A stretch of 64,000 nucleotides of DNA from Ilyonectria destructans (Eukaryota > Ascomycota > Sordariomycetes > Hypocreales > Nectriaceae), in assembly GCA_020740775.1 (NCBI GenBank), contig JAHEWK010000027.1:124001-188000 (forward strand). The letters are read 5' to 3'. The number at the start of each line of letters is the position of its first letter. Positions within the stretch are counted from its first letter, which is position 1. This document shows, in pieces, positions 21,570 through 32,195 of this stretch. The notes beneath the pieces are model-generated. The model did no database searches, was not told the DNA's origin, and saw nothing but the letters and a program-made list of their open reading frames with translations. Position numbers and translations under genes: made by a program.

Positions 21570-24500
21570 GGTGGGTGTCGAGGTATTGTAGTAATGAGTT
21601 GCGAGAGAGACAAGAGACTGAGAGAAGAGGCGCTGGGTGGAATTGAAGAGATAAGAGATGAAGGTCTTGGGTCTTGGGCTAGTGGTGCGTACTTGTGCTC
21701 TCGCCCATACTTTCATCCACTACCACAGGAAGAGCCGTCAGCAACCGAATAGCCCGAAATTAAATCTTTCGACCTGGATAGCTGCTTGTTCCGGGAGAAG
21801 AAAAGTCGGGGTAATGGTTCCACCAGGCCTGGCCGGTGCCGAGCCCCCTTGATTCTAAAGCATGACACAAGCCGCTTGCTAACAGGATGCGCCTGTTAGT
21901 ATCACGCGTGGAGCACGCAACCCTCCACAGTCCGTTGATGTAATAACGCGCATAACGCGATTCGCGCTGACAGGGGTCATGCGACTTGCGACAGAGACCA
22001 GAGAGCGGGGCCGGACACGTACAACACAGTGCCGTTCAGAAGGGAACAAAGCAAGTAAGGGGAGGGTTCCAAGGCCGCCATGGGGGCTGTCTCGGAGGGG
22101 CGACACAGTGGATCCTTACGCCCACAAGGCATTTTGCCGAGGACTACGCGGGCTAGCTTCCCATCGAGCAAGATCAGCCGAAAGAGATATCAACCCCTGC
22201 TCAAACTACCTTACTCGTACGCAGGCCAGCCCCATTCTCCAGCGCGAGATCAAGGTTCAATTGACGGCTGCCACAGTCGGGCCATAGAGCTAGGTCTGCA
22301 GTGGGCGAGGTTAGGCTGGATTTCGGCCGTTGGCTTCGTGGAGTTGCCGGTTGGAGTACGTGAGGCGAGACGCGAGACACCGATTTGAGTTCGGGTTGGG
22401 CTCGGACGTGGTATGCGAAGCCGGCAAAATCCGAAGACGATGAGCTCGGCATACGCGGAGGAGGGTTCTCGTCCGTAAAGATGGGCCGATCTTGGTGGTC
22501 GAGAACAGTGCCATCGAGATTCGACTGGATTAGGTCGATCGGGTGCGAGCAGGCTTGAGAACGCCACTTGAGACTGCCAGTCGACGGAGTGTGTGTATGT
22601 CTAGGAGCAAGTTATGCAGCGTGGGCCATCATCGCTAGCCTCCACAAACATGGCGATGGCTTGGCTGAAGCGCTGGCTGATAACGCAACACAAGAGCTGA
22701 ACTCTGTCTCTTAGCAGCCTCAGGACAATACCACGACATGTGACGATGGAAACTCAGGAATCTGAGAGCTGTAAACACAATAGAAAAGCGTACCTACTGT
22801 TGGAAGTCATCAAAGGAATGACGATCATCCCGCTAATCTAGGGTCAAGCTCTTCAGCGTGATGTAGCTCGCGGGCTTGCGGGCTTGCTGACACGGTAATT
22901 TCCTCGGGCGGGGTGCGGTAATGAACAACGTGCTGAGAACATGAGCAAGTGACTGCCGTGTGAGTGAAAGCAACTGCTCTACGCAGGAATCAAAGGAAGC
23001 AAAGGTGAGAAGGGTAACAAGGACGAGCGACCTGGCAAGAGAATCGTCAGCGCAGAGAGCAGGCGGTGAGTACTGCAGAGAGCCGAACTCTTTCTGACTC
23101 TGCTTTCGATCCTTGGCGCCTTCCGCCCTGGTAGCCATGTGATGGCTTCTCAGCGACTCGTCCCCCAGCCCATATAGCGACCGGGTCAGGCTTTTGTCCT
23201 GGCGGCCGCTCGTTGCCGCCCGTTCCCGCTCATTACTTCACACACCATGATTCGGCTCCTCTGTACCTGGAAGAGCATCAGCCACCGATTACAGCAGGGC
23301 ATCAGAGCACAAGACATGGCATTGGGAACTACATTCCAGAGTGGTGCAGCGTGTAGGATGGCATGCCAGGAATCCGTTGGATGAACAAATGCAACTCTTG
23401 CTACTCTACCACCAATGCGCTTGTAGATTACTTGTTGGAGTCCTCTCACCGTCTTGGACCGCTAGTAAGCAAGTCCGATGTCGCCCAGTGACCAGCCGTA
23501 AATATCATTGCCTTCCTCCGTAAGCGTGGTGCCTTAGGGTCGACCCTCGCTCCCCCGGCTTTTTTCAGGCTGCAACCGTTAGTCCAAGCTTCGCTCTCCA
23601 CTGTCGCCAGTTTATTTCTCTTGCACAACTGGACAGGCCGACCCTCTGACGTTTTGTTTTAGTCATTGTTCACCACCATTTTCGGTATTCAGGTCGTTTA
23701 TCAATATCCCCCTTGGACCTGGATCTCACGTTCTCTACCAATATCCTGTCTGCCTTCGTTCTCCTTCTGGCCTACTTGCCACTCTCCTTGCCAACGAGCG
23801 ACACAGGCATTTGACGTATAGAGACCATCGTTTGCTTCATGCTCATCTACTAGCCATCTTTCTTGACAAAGAATCGGACCTGGAAGGTAAGGCAAATGTA
23901 CCAACATCTTGCTCTCGGTCAACCGCTCCCTAACTGGTAACAAAGGCAGAAGTTGCCCAAACCAACAATAGCCGCGCTCAAGTCATGGAGAACCCCTTCT
24001 ATGGTGCACGTTTAGATCAACCCTTCTGATGCCTCGCGATGTCGAGACAATACAATAACGGGATCTGAAGAGATAGGACCGATGTTTCGTACCCTTGCCG
24101 ACTACACTCGATACTCTTTATCTTCAAGCATACAACGATCGATTGCCAACGAACCGCCATTCGACTCGACGCCGAGATGTAAATAATTGGAATTCAGGAT
24201 ACACGGGAGGTCTAAGTTGGCACTGCGAGGGGTCACTCTTGGGAACACAAAGACTCGTAGTGGACTGGTGGAGGGGGCGTGCAGCAGATTCCACTCTTGG
24301 TTCCGGTCTGCATTCCACCCCCTTCGGATGGTATCAATGGCGCTGGTGTCACGCTCTTGGACTACGAGGGAGACTGGCAATTATCCCCCGCAGATGTGGA
24401 CTCCTTTATGTCAATGATGGCTCGAGTCTCATGGCAGTCCAGGCTAGGCAGCCAACTGAGACATGAATGATGGGGTCGCATATGGGCGCGCGGCGGTATC

Positions 24501-24840
24501 AACATCTAGAACGAATGGCCGAGATGATAGTGTGCTTTGAAAAGTAAGAACCGTCCAGCTGAAAACTGCCGCGCTCACCGCGGAGCTCCGGTTTGTTTGT
24601 CCTCCTGGTGAATTGCTTTTCTGTTGGGTTGCATTTGACCTCTTTGCTTTTTCTTCGAGCAGTGGCAACATGCCTTAAACATGGGCTCGCATCACCTGCC
24701 GAATCAGTGAACTGCTCCGCTTTGTCCCTACACGCCGCTACCGATGCAACTGATGCAACTGATGCACGCGCGCCTCCGAGACATTGGTTGCTCTCGCTGC
24801 GGGACGAGACAACCAACAAGGGAGACAACGTAGGTACCAA
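21570..24840. other. Long intergenic stretch
   Basis: I find no gene with family support, good start and splice signals. Open frames on both strands at about 21880-22570, 22830-23140 and 24100-24960 overlap each other. A short (GATGCAACT)-like triplication sits at about 24741-24765. The last part, from about 24845, is the promoter shared with the duplicated YDR124W-like paralogue. Confidence 0.4.
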
Positions 24841-24844
24841 TAGT

Positions 24845-25045
24845 CCAGCTGTCCCAATTCTTTATCAACCCCACGTCTGCGCTTCCGCCAGGACTGATCT
24901 ATCAATGACCCACACGACACTATCTCGTTGGGATCATTCACCATCTCTTCAAGTGATCTAAACCGTCCAATACGAACACTTTCTTCAATTCTGGGTACCA
25001 TTTTCAAACTCTGTTCTACCGCGCCCCTACAAGAACTGGTCCGCT
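24845..25045 (+). promoter_or_regulatory. Upstream region shared by both YDR124W-like copies
   Basis: The block starting CCAGCTGTCCCA and TTTATCAACCCCACGTCTGC is repeated, with substitutions, at about 27092-27333 upstream of the second copy. It includes the CTATCTYGTTGGGATC-like and CGAACACTTTCTTC-like stretches. Both copies therefore inherited the same promoter. I could not assign transcription factor sites. Confidence 0.6.
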
Positions 25046-26829
25046 ATGGCTCGACTGGGCAATGATGTAGATCCGTTCGCCTATACACGGCATGGGCCCC
25101 ATTCGCAGCTACCCATGGTAAGACCATTTCTAAGAACACTAAGCTCGTCTCTGATACGGAAATAAACAGAAAATCGACGAGGCAATACGTCGATGCTGTA
25201 ACATCCCTCTAAAGTCATGTTTCGTCGCAGTAGTTATGGATGATGGCAGGCCCATGACTTTCTCGGGCTCTGGGACTGCCAGGCTGGACACCAATGTCAC
25301 GCGGCAATTCTTCGACCTTGACAAGTACCAAAGAGTCATGGAGTGTCTAGACTCGGGTAAGTGTCTATTCTACCCACGGCGAGCTTGATACTGACTTGCT
25401 TAGGAGCAAATCCCATGCTGGAAGAACCCTCCGAGTTTGACGGGAGGCTCGACAAGCAATCCATGGACTTTCCAGGGAATCGAATGCCTTATCATCACCG
25501 CATACCAATTTTTAATGACTCGAGTGTTCCTAAACGACGAGGTCGAAAGAGACCACGAAATCGCGACTCAGTCAGCGATAATGAAGATGCTCGCCTTGTC
25601 GCCTCGGTTCCTAGGAAAAGGATCAAGATTGGCAAATCTCAGGATGTGTGGAACTTTTATGAACAGCGATTTAAAAACTGCCAGCAGACGGCATGTAAGC
25701 TCATTGCCAAGGCGTGGGTGAAAGCTGTCGAGCCCAAGAAGTAATCTACGCATCCTTACACGGGGAGCGATGAGAAAGCGCCAGAGTGGTGGCCTAAACC
25801 ATGGGGTCCAACAAAGGAAGACAAGGTCCGCCACAAGGAACCAGACCATCTTTACAAGCGAGGCCAGTTTTCAATGGCAATCTCAACCACTCGTACGATC
25901 TAACAGCCTTTCAGAGCGCGTCCATCTTCTGAACCACATCTTGCGAATGATTGTGGAGCCAAAAGAGAAACAGCACCCCGACATTCAGAAACTAAACCTC
26001 AACGTAAAGAAGCTTGAGGAGATCACCACTGAGGCATTGTCGGCATTCTTTGCCGACAAGGAAAACGCAGCCAACATCAAAAAGCGACCGTACCTCAACG
26101 AGATTTTCAAAGTCGCTAGGCAAGAAGAGAGGTTCAAAAAGGAAGAAATCAGTAAATCGCACTTGCGTCTCTCGATGGTAGCCGGACGCTAACAGACGAA
26201 CAGATGGAACCACAGAGGTGTATGTGATGGCAGGTGATAAGAGTTCAGAGCCGTACTGCAAAAATGACAACGAATCGATCACGAAGCACGAGGATTCCCC
26301 AGATACCTCAACGACGAAGATGTCAACTGTCCAAAGTTTGAGGCCACTAACACCGAGTTCAGCCCGACGTGACATACCCATTGTCGACTGGCCAGTACGA
26401 AGAACTCGGTATGAAATACCAGCGGAGCAACATGGATTGGTGAATGAAAACGGCATGCCCGTTGACGGTCAAAATTCAGTTCATCCCACAGGCAGGAACT
26501 CCGCTTCGGGCAACGTTGTCGCTACACCTCAATACTCCAGCCAACGATCCCACCCTTCCTGGCAGACTGATGAAAACTTGTATGGCCAGCAGCGGCAACT
26601 TGTCTCTACTAGACAAAACATGTCGTTGATGTTCACGTTCACCCAGCGACAGACCGACGCACAAGAGGCGAACTTCAGCAGCCTCGATACCTCGTACACG
26701 AGACATTCAGTTCATGGCCCCACGGGGCTCTGGAGATTTATTGTCCCAAGCCGGAGTCATGCAACAGCAATCAGTTCAATCCTATTGTGGGAACGACCCG
26801 AGACCTCACTACAATACATGGCCGATTGA
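25046..26829 (+). pseudogene. YDR124W-like helical bundle protein (hrmA-associated cluster type), one premature stop
   Basis: Five exons join in frame: 25046-25117, 25170-25356, 25404-25862, 25915-26151, 26204-26829 (527 codons). Introns are 46-53 bp with CTAAC or CTGAC branch points. Intron 3 (25863-25914) begins GCCAGT, so it is GC-AG or has a damaged donor. The centre matches the fungal YDR124W-like helical bundle family: FYEQRFKNCQQTACKLIAKA, KAVEPKK, APEWWPKPWGPTKEDK, RHKEPDHLYKRERVHLL, KRPYLNEIF. In Aspergillus fumigatus such proteins sit in the subtelomeric hrmA-associated cluster; the molecular role is unknown. A TAA at 25742-25744 falls where CAA (Gln) would be expected, right after VEPKK, and would remove most of the domain. 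A single C to T change explains it. The tail is disordered, and an RKRPRN-type nuclear signal lies near residue 130. Confidence 0.8.
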
Positions 26830-26849
26830 AGGTAGAGAATGGGGCATAT

Positions 26850-27090
26850 TCGGGTAATGGTGCTGAGGTCGCCAAAAAAAAAAAAAAAAAAAAAAAGAAG
26901 TCCCTGAGTAGTGGGAACAGGCGCAGTGCATCGAGTGGCTTAGAGTCCTAGCGTGGGCAACGTTGAGAGACGTGAGGGACGATGCCGTGTACGATAGTGG
27001 GTATAAACATGGTCCGGGTGCCAGTTGGCAGCTGTCGTCCTAAGCGCGATGGGTCTCGGTGCTGTCGTTGGAAGCGGGTGTAAAAGAGCA
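26850..27090 (+). repeat. Copy of the upstream flank of the GATA_AreA-DUF3295 gene
   Basis: This stretch aligns with about 30825-31075. Shared anchors are GGTGCTGAGGTCGC, TACGATAGTGG, GTTGGCAGCTGTCGTC, GGTGCTGTCGTTGGAAGC and TGTAAAAGAGCAGACGAG. The copies are diverged but collinear, in direct orientation and about 4 kb apart. Confidence 0.8.
26874..26896. repeat. Poly-A tract, 23 A
   Basis: An uninterrupted A run lies 45 bp after the stop of the YDR124W-like gene, exactly inside the stretch where DUF3295-upstream sequence recurs. It could be a slippage-prone tract or a retroposition scar. No target duplication is visible. Confidence 0.9.
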
Positions 27091-27281
27091 GACGAGGGCT
27101 TCCAGCTGTCCCATTTCTTTATCAACCCCACGTCTGCATTTCCGTTGCCTAGCTCTGATCTTGCAATGACCTACACAACACTACCTTGCTAGGATCCTGC
27201 ACTATCTTTCAAAGTAGTCTCAACCGTTCAATGCGAACACTTCTTTTTTGAGTTTCAGGAATCATTGTTCAACCCTGCCTT

Positions 27282-27329
27282 CCATTGCTCCTATAAGAAC
27301 TAACTCCATTGCTCCTATAAGAACTAACT
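27282..27329. repeat. 24 bp tandem duplication in the second-copy 5' leader
   Basis: CCATTGCTCCTATAAGAACTAACT occurs twice in direct succession immediately before the start codon of the truncated paralogue. The first copy of the gene has only one equivalent (CCTACAAGAACTGG). Confidence 0.85.
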
Positions 27330-27333
27330 CGCC

Positions 27334-28015
27334 ATGGCTCGATCGCGCGATGATAGCAGTTGGGTCACTGGTACACCATACCGGCCCCATTCACAACTGC
27401 CCACGGTTAGCCCGGATTCTAGTAGCAGTAAGCTAGTCTCTGACACGAAAAACATACAGCAAACATCTACACCAGCAGAGTGACGCTCCTCTTCACCATC
27501 CTGTCCCTGAGGCGGGCGACGATCAATATACCTGCGATGATGATCGAGATATCCCAGCGACGAAACGGTCAACCGCGCAGAGCTCAATGTTACCAAAACT
27601 GGACCATAGCTCGAGTACATCACTACATAGCACACCTTCTACTGTTGACTTGCCAGTGCGAGAGACTCAGTATGCGCCTATGATCCTGGGAACCACACCA
27701 GAGCAACGTGGATTCGTGAATGGAAGCCATACGTTTAACGGCCATCAAAGTTACGTCTCGGACCATCTTGCCACCACATCTCCATACTCCAGTCAACGGG
27801 CCTCAATCCCCAGTCCCACAGCAACTATTTACGGACAAACGGATGAATACTTGTATGACCAGTGGCCGTCTTCGTGCAAATCCACGCAGCAGACCGGCCC
27901 GCCAGAAGCGAACCTTGGCAGTTTCGATGCCGCGTACACGGAACATCCATCGCTGATCTTCTACAGCATCATAGCACCGAAAGGTTCCAGGCTGAAGGCG
28001 TACGACAGCAATTAG
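27334..28015 (+). CDS. Truncated YDR124W-like paralogue lacking the helical bundle, about 202 aa
   Basis: The first exon, 27334-27405, repeats exon 1 of the upstream gene (MAR...PHSQLP). An intron with donor GTTAGC and acceptor CCAGCAG (27406-27478) restores frame into 27479-28015, which is homologous to the last exon of the upstream gene (shared patterns T-V-D-L/W-P-V-R-x-T-x-Y, PEQ/AEQxGxVN, PxYSSQR, PEANLxSxDxxYT). Everything between, including the whole YDR124W-like bundle, is missing. The joined frame has no stop, so a short disordered protein could be made, but the splice choice is inferred. Any retained function would have to lie in the N-terminal peptide and C-terminal tail. It may also be a relic that happens to be open. 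Confidence 0.55.
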
Positions 28016-28854
28016 CTCAAACCTCTTGCGGGGACGACTTTAGGTCTCACTGCGGACGATGGTTTTAAGTAGTCAAAACCGATCCTGTCTCTCACAGCCC
28101 TTTGTATTGGTGGCAGCGATGAGGCTAGCCATATAACTCATGCCATCTTTTATACCTATTCATCGCGATGGATTCGCCGAGGTATGACTGTCTTGGGGAG
28201 AAGTTTAGACGTGACGGTGATTGACAGTTCGTTGCACAAGCACAAAACTTCAACTCACATGGGTTCAAAAATAGATGCAGATCAAGGTACACTCTAAACT
28301 TCAAACAACATAATTATGTTCAGTTTTAAAGAAAGACAAAGTTGCTCATTAGGCCAACTGGGTTGATTGTATATTGTTGGAAATGCTCACTGTACTGTGG
28401 TTGAGTCCAGACGTCGCAGCTTGGCCCATGATGTTCTTTAAAACTGGTTATTCCACGCAACTGCACAGTCGTAAGAACCGGCCATTTTTATGGAAAATTC
28501 AACGGGCGGTCAGTATTGACGGCCGCCGTACGTTGAATGTGTGATCAAGCATAAGGCTACAGGGTAAGATTTCTTTTGTGGGTCAAAGCCCTAAAAATCC
28601 CGCTCTAGGTTGTTGGAATTTCTTCCTACTTTCTCCCATGCATAGGTCCGCCGCCTACCCTCGTCAAAACCACCAAGCTGCGTCCTGCTCTGCTACTCGG
28701 GCGTCCCCATCGTCGCTCAGAACGTGTCTGGGCCATGGGCATGACCCCTCTTCCTATTGAGGAGCACTAGTACCCCGAGCAGTCGTTTTCTCCCATCCTC
28801 ACTAGGTCCACAGAACCTACGCCGTCCCTGAGCCGGACAGGCCATACGACGACG
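28016..28854. other. Intergenic stretch between duplicated blocks
   Basis: No supported gene. The last 60 bp or so resemble the BLM10 5' leader (CTCCGACCGCGCG) and lead into the BLM10 fragment. Confidence 0.4.
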
Positions 28855-29053
28855 ATCCTATTTCTCCGACCGCGCGGCATGATGGACGAAAGTATTGGTC
28901 CTCGACCCCGAGCTCGCATGCCCTCCTCCTAGTGGCGTTATAATCACACCTGCTCGCTAACGTCCTGAGCATCGAGCCCATCTCCCGAGCGACTTCCCCC
29001 GGCTTCCCCTGCTTTACATTCGATGACGACGATACGAAACGCTACCAACCCCC
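28855..29053 (+). pseudogene. Broken copy of the BLM10 5' leader and start of exon 1
   Basis: The stretch aligns with 32167-32375 of the intact BLM10 gene. Anchors are CTCCGACCGCGCG, ATGGACGA, ATTGGYCCTCG, GAGCCCATCTCCCGAGC, ACTTCCCCCGGC/CCTCCCCCGGC and GAAACGCTACC. The ATG at 28882 is followed by MDESIGPRP, then a deletion shifts the frame and a TAG ends it at codon 17. The copy stops about 40 bp before the 3' end of the DUF3295 gene. It is a non-functional segmental duplicate. Confidence 0.85.
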
Positions 29054-29094
29054 ACACTGTTGTATACCTCTAGAAGATTTTGTTTTTGTATTAC

Positions 29095-30671
29095 TTACCA
29101 ACCTTTAGAGTGGTATCCATTGCTGGTCTCCTTGGAGAAGCTGGCGTTGACATCCTCGCTAGTCTTGATGCAGGACTTCTCAGGGTATTGTCTGAGGTTG
29201 GCCACATCATGCGAAGTGTGGCGTCGCTTAAGGACCGCATTGGCCGTTGACGACTTTTGCTGTCGCTCCCAGAGGAGGTGGCGACGGAGAGACTCGGTCA
29301 ACTCAGTTGCCAGCATGTTGCGGCGCGTCGCGCGAGGAGACAGAGCAGCTTGGCCTTGAACATGGCCGGCATGGGAAAACAATGGGCTGGATGCTGGATC
29401 GAGTGATCTCGTGAATGGGCTTGAGGGTAGGATGATGCACGCCCTTCATCGTCAATGGAGTTTCGTCCAATTCGTTGCGAGAAGTGCCCAATGAGGGTTC
29501 ATTGGGGAGTTTGCGAGACCGAGGAATGGCTGATGCGGATTGCGAGGCGTGGGTGCTCAGGCTGCGCGCGCTGTCGTTCTTCGCCAACATGAGAGTAATA
29601 AGAGAGCGCCTAGAGGTCAGGTTGGGCTTCGAGTCGACTCGTTGGAAGTATTTATCATCTACGCCCGATTTGCCATCGTCTTCGATGGAGTCTTCCCAGT
29701 CTGACGAGTCATCGTCGTCGTCAACAATGGCGCTCTCGTCCATGTCGGTGTCAGAACCCACAGCGGCCTCGTCCTCAATGGTGGTCACAATGGGGATGAC
29801 TGGCTTGTGGTTATCGAGGCTCTGGTCCTGCTCGGTTGAGGAGAAGGAGGCCTCACCAAGAGAGAACTTTGCTGGGTGCTTTTTGGACTGTGTAGGATCA
29901 GGGGCTGGAGAGGAGGAGGATGCGGCGCACTGGACGGCGCTGGGGATGTGTTCAGAGACAGGAACTCCGGATGAGTAGAAACCACGGACAACGATGGTGG
30001 GCGGAGGTGCAATGGGAGCGAGCTCGGGTAGTACATTGGGGCGGTCGCTAATCAACTTGAAAGGCGACTGTGACTCGGCAGCGGAACCGGATCGCTGGGA
30101 GGCGGGTGACGCAAGTAGTGACTCCTTATGAGGAGCGAGCACGGGGGAGATCTGTGGCGGTGCCGACAAAGGACCATTGTCCCTGACGATGGAGACGATC
30201 ATCTTCTCGAAGTCGCTAGACCTGATAAGTCGTTCTAGTTGACTTCGGTGGTAGATGTCAGGAGGTGCTGAGACGGAGGCGAAGTCAATAGCCTCCTCAT
30301 CGGCGAGAGACTCAACGCTGCCGGACAGTTGTGGAAGATCGGGTATCCGACTTCTAGAAGCAATGTTCTGCGGGAGTGTTTGGGGCGAAGCGTTGTTCGA
30401 GGCATTGTTACCGTTGTCATCGACAACAAAGGTCTCGCGTTGCCAAAGCCGCCAACTGAGGTTCTCCAGTCTTCGGCCTTGTTCGACAGAATCTGCGCAT
30501 CGAGAAAAGACTGCTCGGGTTGCTTAGCGTCAAGGGCAAGTGACCAACAGCTACCGGGGCAATGTACTTACCAGTCCACATGCCATAGAGGTTGTTGGGA
30601 TTCTCAAGGCCGATATTGTGGATGACGTTTACATCCACAGCTAGAACGTGTGCATCTAGTTGGTAGGGCAT
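29095..30671 (-). CDS. GATA_AreA (DUF1752) plus DUF3295 regulatory protein, about 504 aa, one frameshift
   Basis: Exon 1, 30671-30572, joins exon 2, 30510-29095, across a 61 bp intron (GTAAGT...CGCTAAG...GAGCAG). The junction rebuilds NLYGMWTVFSRCADSVEQG followed by RRLENLSWRLW, the AreA-like N-terminal domain (PF08550). A disordered acidic middle follows (DDDDDSSDWEDS). The DUF3295 core then shows FQRVDSKPNLTSRRSLITLM and RRNMLATELTESLRRHLLWE, and the ending YHSKGW. Family members are Mks1-like fungal regulators linked to nitrogen or retrograde signalling; the exact role here is not shown. The frame breaks once, near 29373-29382 in a GGGAAAA homopolymer, before the conserved C-terminal block. 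One indel there separates the two open frames. The break could be a real mutation or a sequencing error. The ATG at 30671 is the first in frame and fits the usual short N-terminus. Confidence 0.8.
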
Positions 30672-32195
30672 TGTTGCATAAAGTCTCTCGATTGCCTCGA
30701 GCAAGAGTTATGAAAGGAAATTGCCCGAGTAAATTGGGTCAATTGTCGCGGGAGGGCTTGATAGCCACTAGAAGTTCGAGGTGAAATCGCGCCTATGTAG
30801 GGAAGGGGACCTTGGTCGAGCAAGGGTAAGGGTGCTGAGGTCGCAAAGGTTCACTGAACACGGGGAATGAGGGCGGCGAGTCGAGCGATCGGGATGGTCT
30901 GTAGTCGACGGCGAGAGAGATGTTGGAGACGATGTAGTGAGAGGTATGATGATGGCATGGAGCCAGTTCAAGTACGATAGTGGATATGAACAGGGCTCAG
31001 GTGGAGTTGGCAGCTGTCGTCTCAAGGACAATGTGTGTTGGTGCTGTCGTTGGAAGCAGATGTAAAAGAGCAGACGAGCGCTGGGTCATGACTTGATACA
31101 TATTCTCGCCTGCGGTTGTTGGTAGAGCTAGTAGACGGATGAGACACGAAGGCGAGCGCGTGTCACCGTGTATCTTGTGGTGTGTTGAGCCGTCCCAGCG
31201 CAAGAACGCGAGCATGCACACGTTACGGCACAAGCTGGAGGTCTGCCAATGTTCCTGCGAGCGCAAGCAGGGGAGCAAATCCGGTACCCTATCCGTAGAT
31301 CCTCCTGGGGGTGTGTTCCCCGGTGCGACACCGCACTACATCCTTGCCGCGTCTGACCCCTTGCCTCCCAGCGGCACGCATGGCGCTTGGACTGTCCTAA
31401 TCAATAAATGATGTATCATGCCGATGTCACGCACTAGTCAACTGACCAGGGCACCCGCACAGTGCGTATGGTAAGTAGCCCGGCAACATCAAGCGCCACC
31501 TATGGTGTGGAGGCAAGATCGGTTCTCGACTTTGGGGCCGAGGGACACCGAGGGACACGTCTCGGACTAGTCCTGCATCATCGCATGTTGGTTCTTTTTC
31601 TCTTGATAAGCTAGCGGAAGCCAATGGGAACACACCCGGGATGACCGCCGAGAAAAGAGACAACTCGCAGCCGTGGGGACCCCGTAGCTTGATCAGCGTG
31701 CTCGGGATCAAGCCATGTCAAGGTCTCCTTCCCGTTGAAGCGACGACATATCGAGATGGCCAGGCCGAATGGCTGTGGAACGCATCTTATGATTGAATCA
31801 CCTCACCCGTAGTAGAGATGACTAACCCAACGAATCAATATCGAGACCCGGATTTGCGAAATAGTTGGTGTGAATACTGCGAGAACAGGCCGGCCTTTAT
31901 GCCGCTAAGAGAGCATTGAATAAGACGTATTGGTAATGTCCGGTGGTTGTCTGCCTGCGGCAGTCCCCTCAGTCAGGCTGGCGGTTGCTGAGATTTCCCC
32001 CCTGCTCTACCACTGAAGCGCAGATGCAGTCGCTTGCCCGAGTTTATTCTTTGTCCTACATGATATCGCCATGAAGCCAAGTAACTTTTTTCTGTCATCC
32101 CACCAGCCCTAGCAAATCTTTGTAGTTTGCTCCCTCTGAACTGGGCGAGACCCTCGACGAAAACTTATTCTCTACTCCTCCGACCGCGCGCCGCC
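30672..32195. other. Divergent intergenic region between the DUF3295 gene and BLM10
   Basis: The region must hold both promoters. About 30825-31075 is the parent of the copy at 26850-27090. Open frames at 31139-31411 and elsewhere have no support. The 90 bp before the BLM10 start are C/T-rich and partly duplicated at about 28860. Confidence 0.6.
30825..31075 (-). repeat. DUF3295 upstream flank, duplicated at 26850-27090
   Basis: Collinear similarity with the stretch before the truncated YDR124W-like copy (anchors TACGATAGTGG and GGTGCTGTCGTTGGAAGC). It begins about 150 bp upstream of the DUF3295 start codon, so it probably includes that gene's promoter. Confidence 0.8.
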
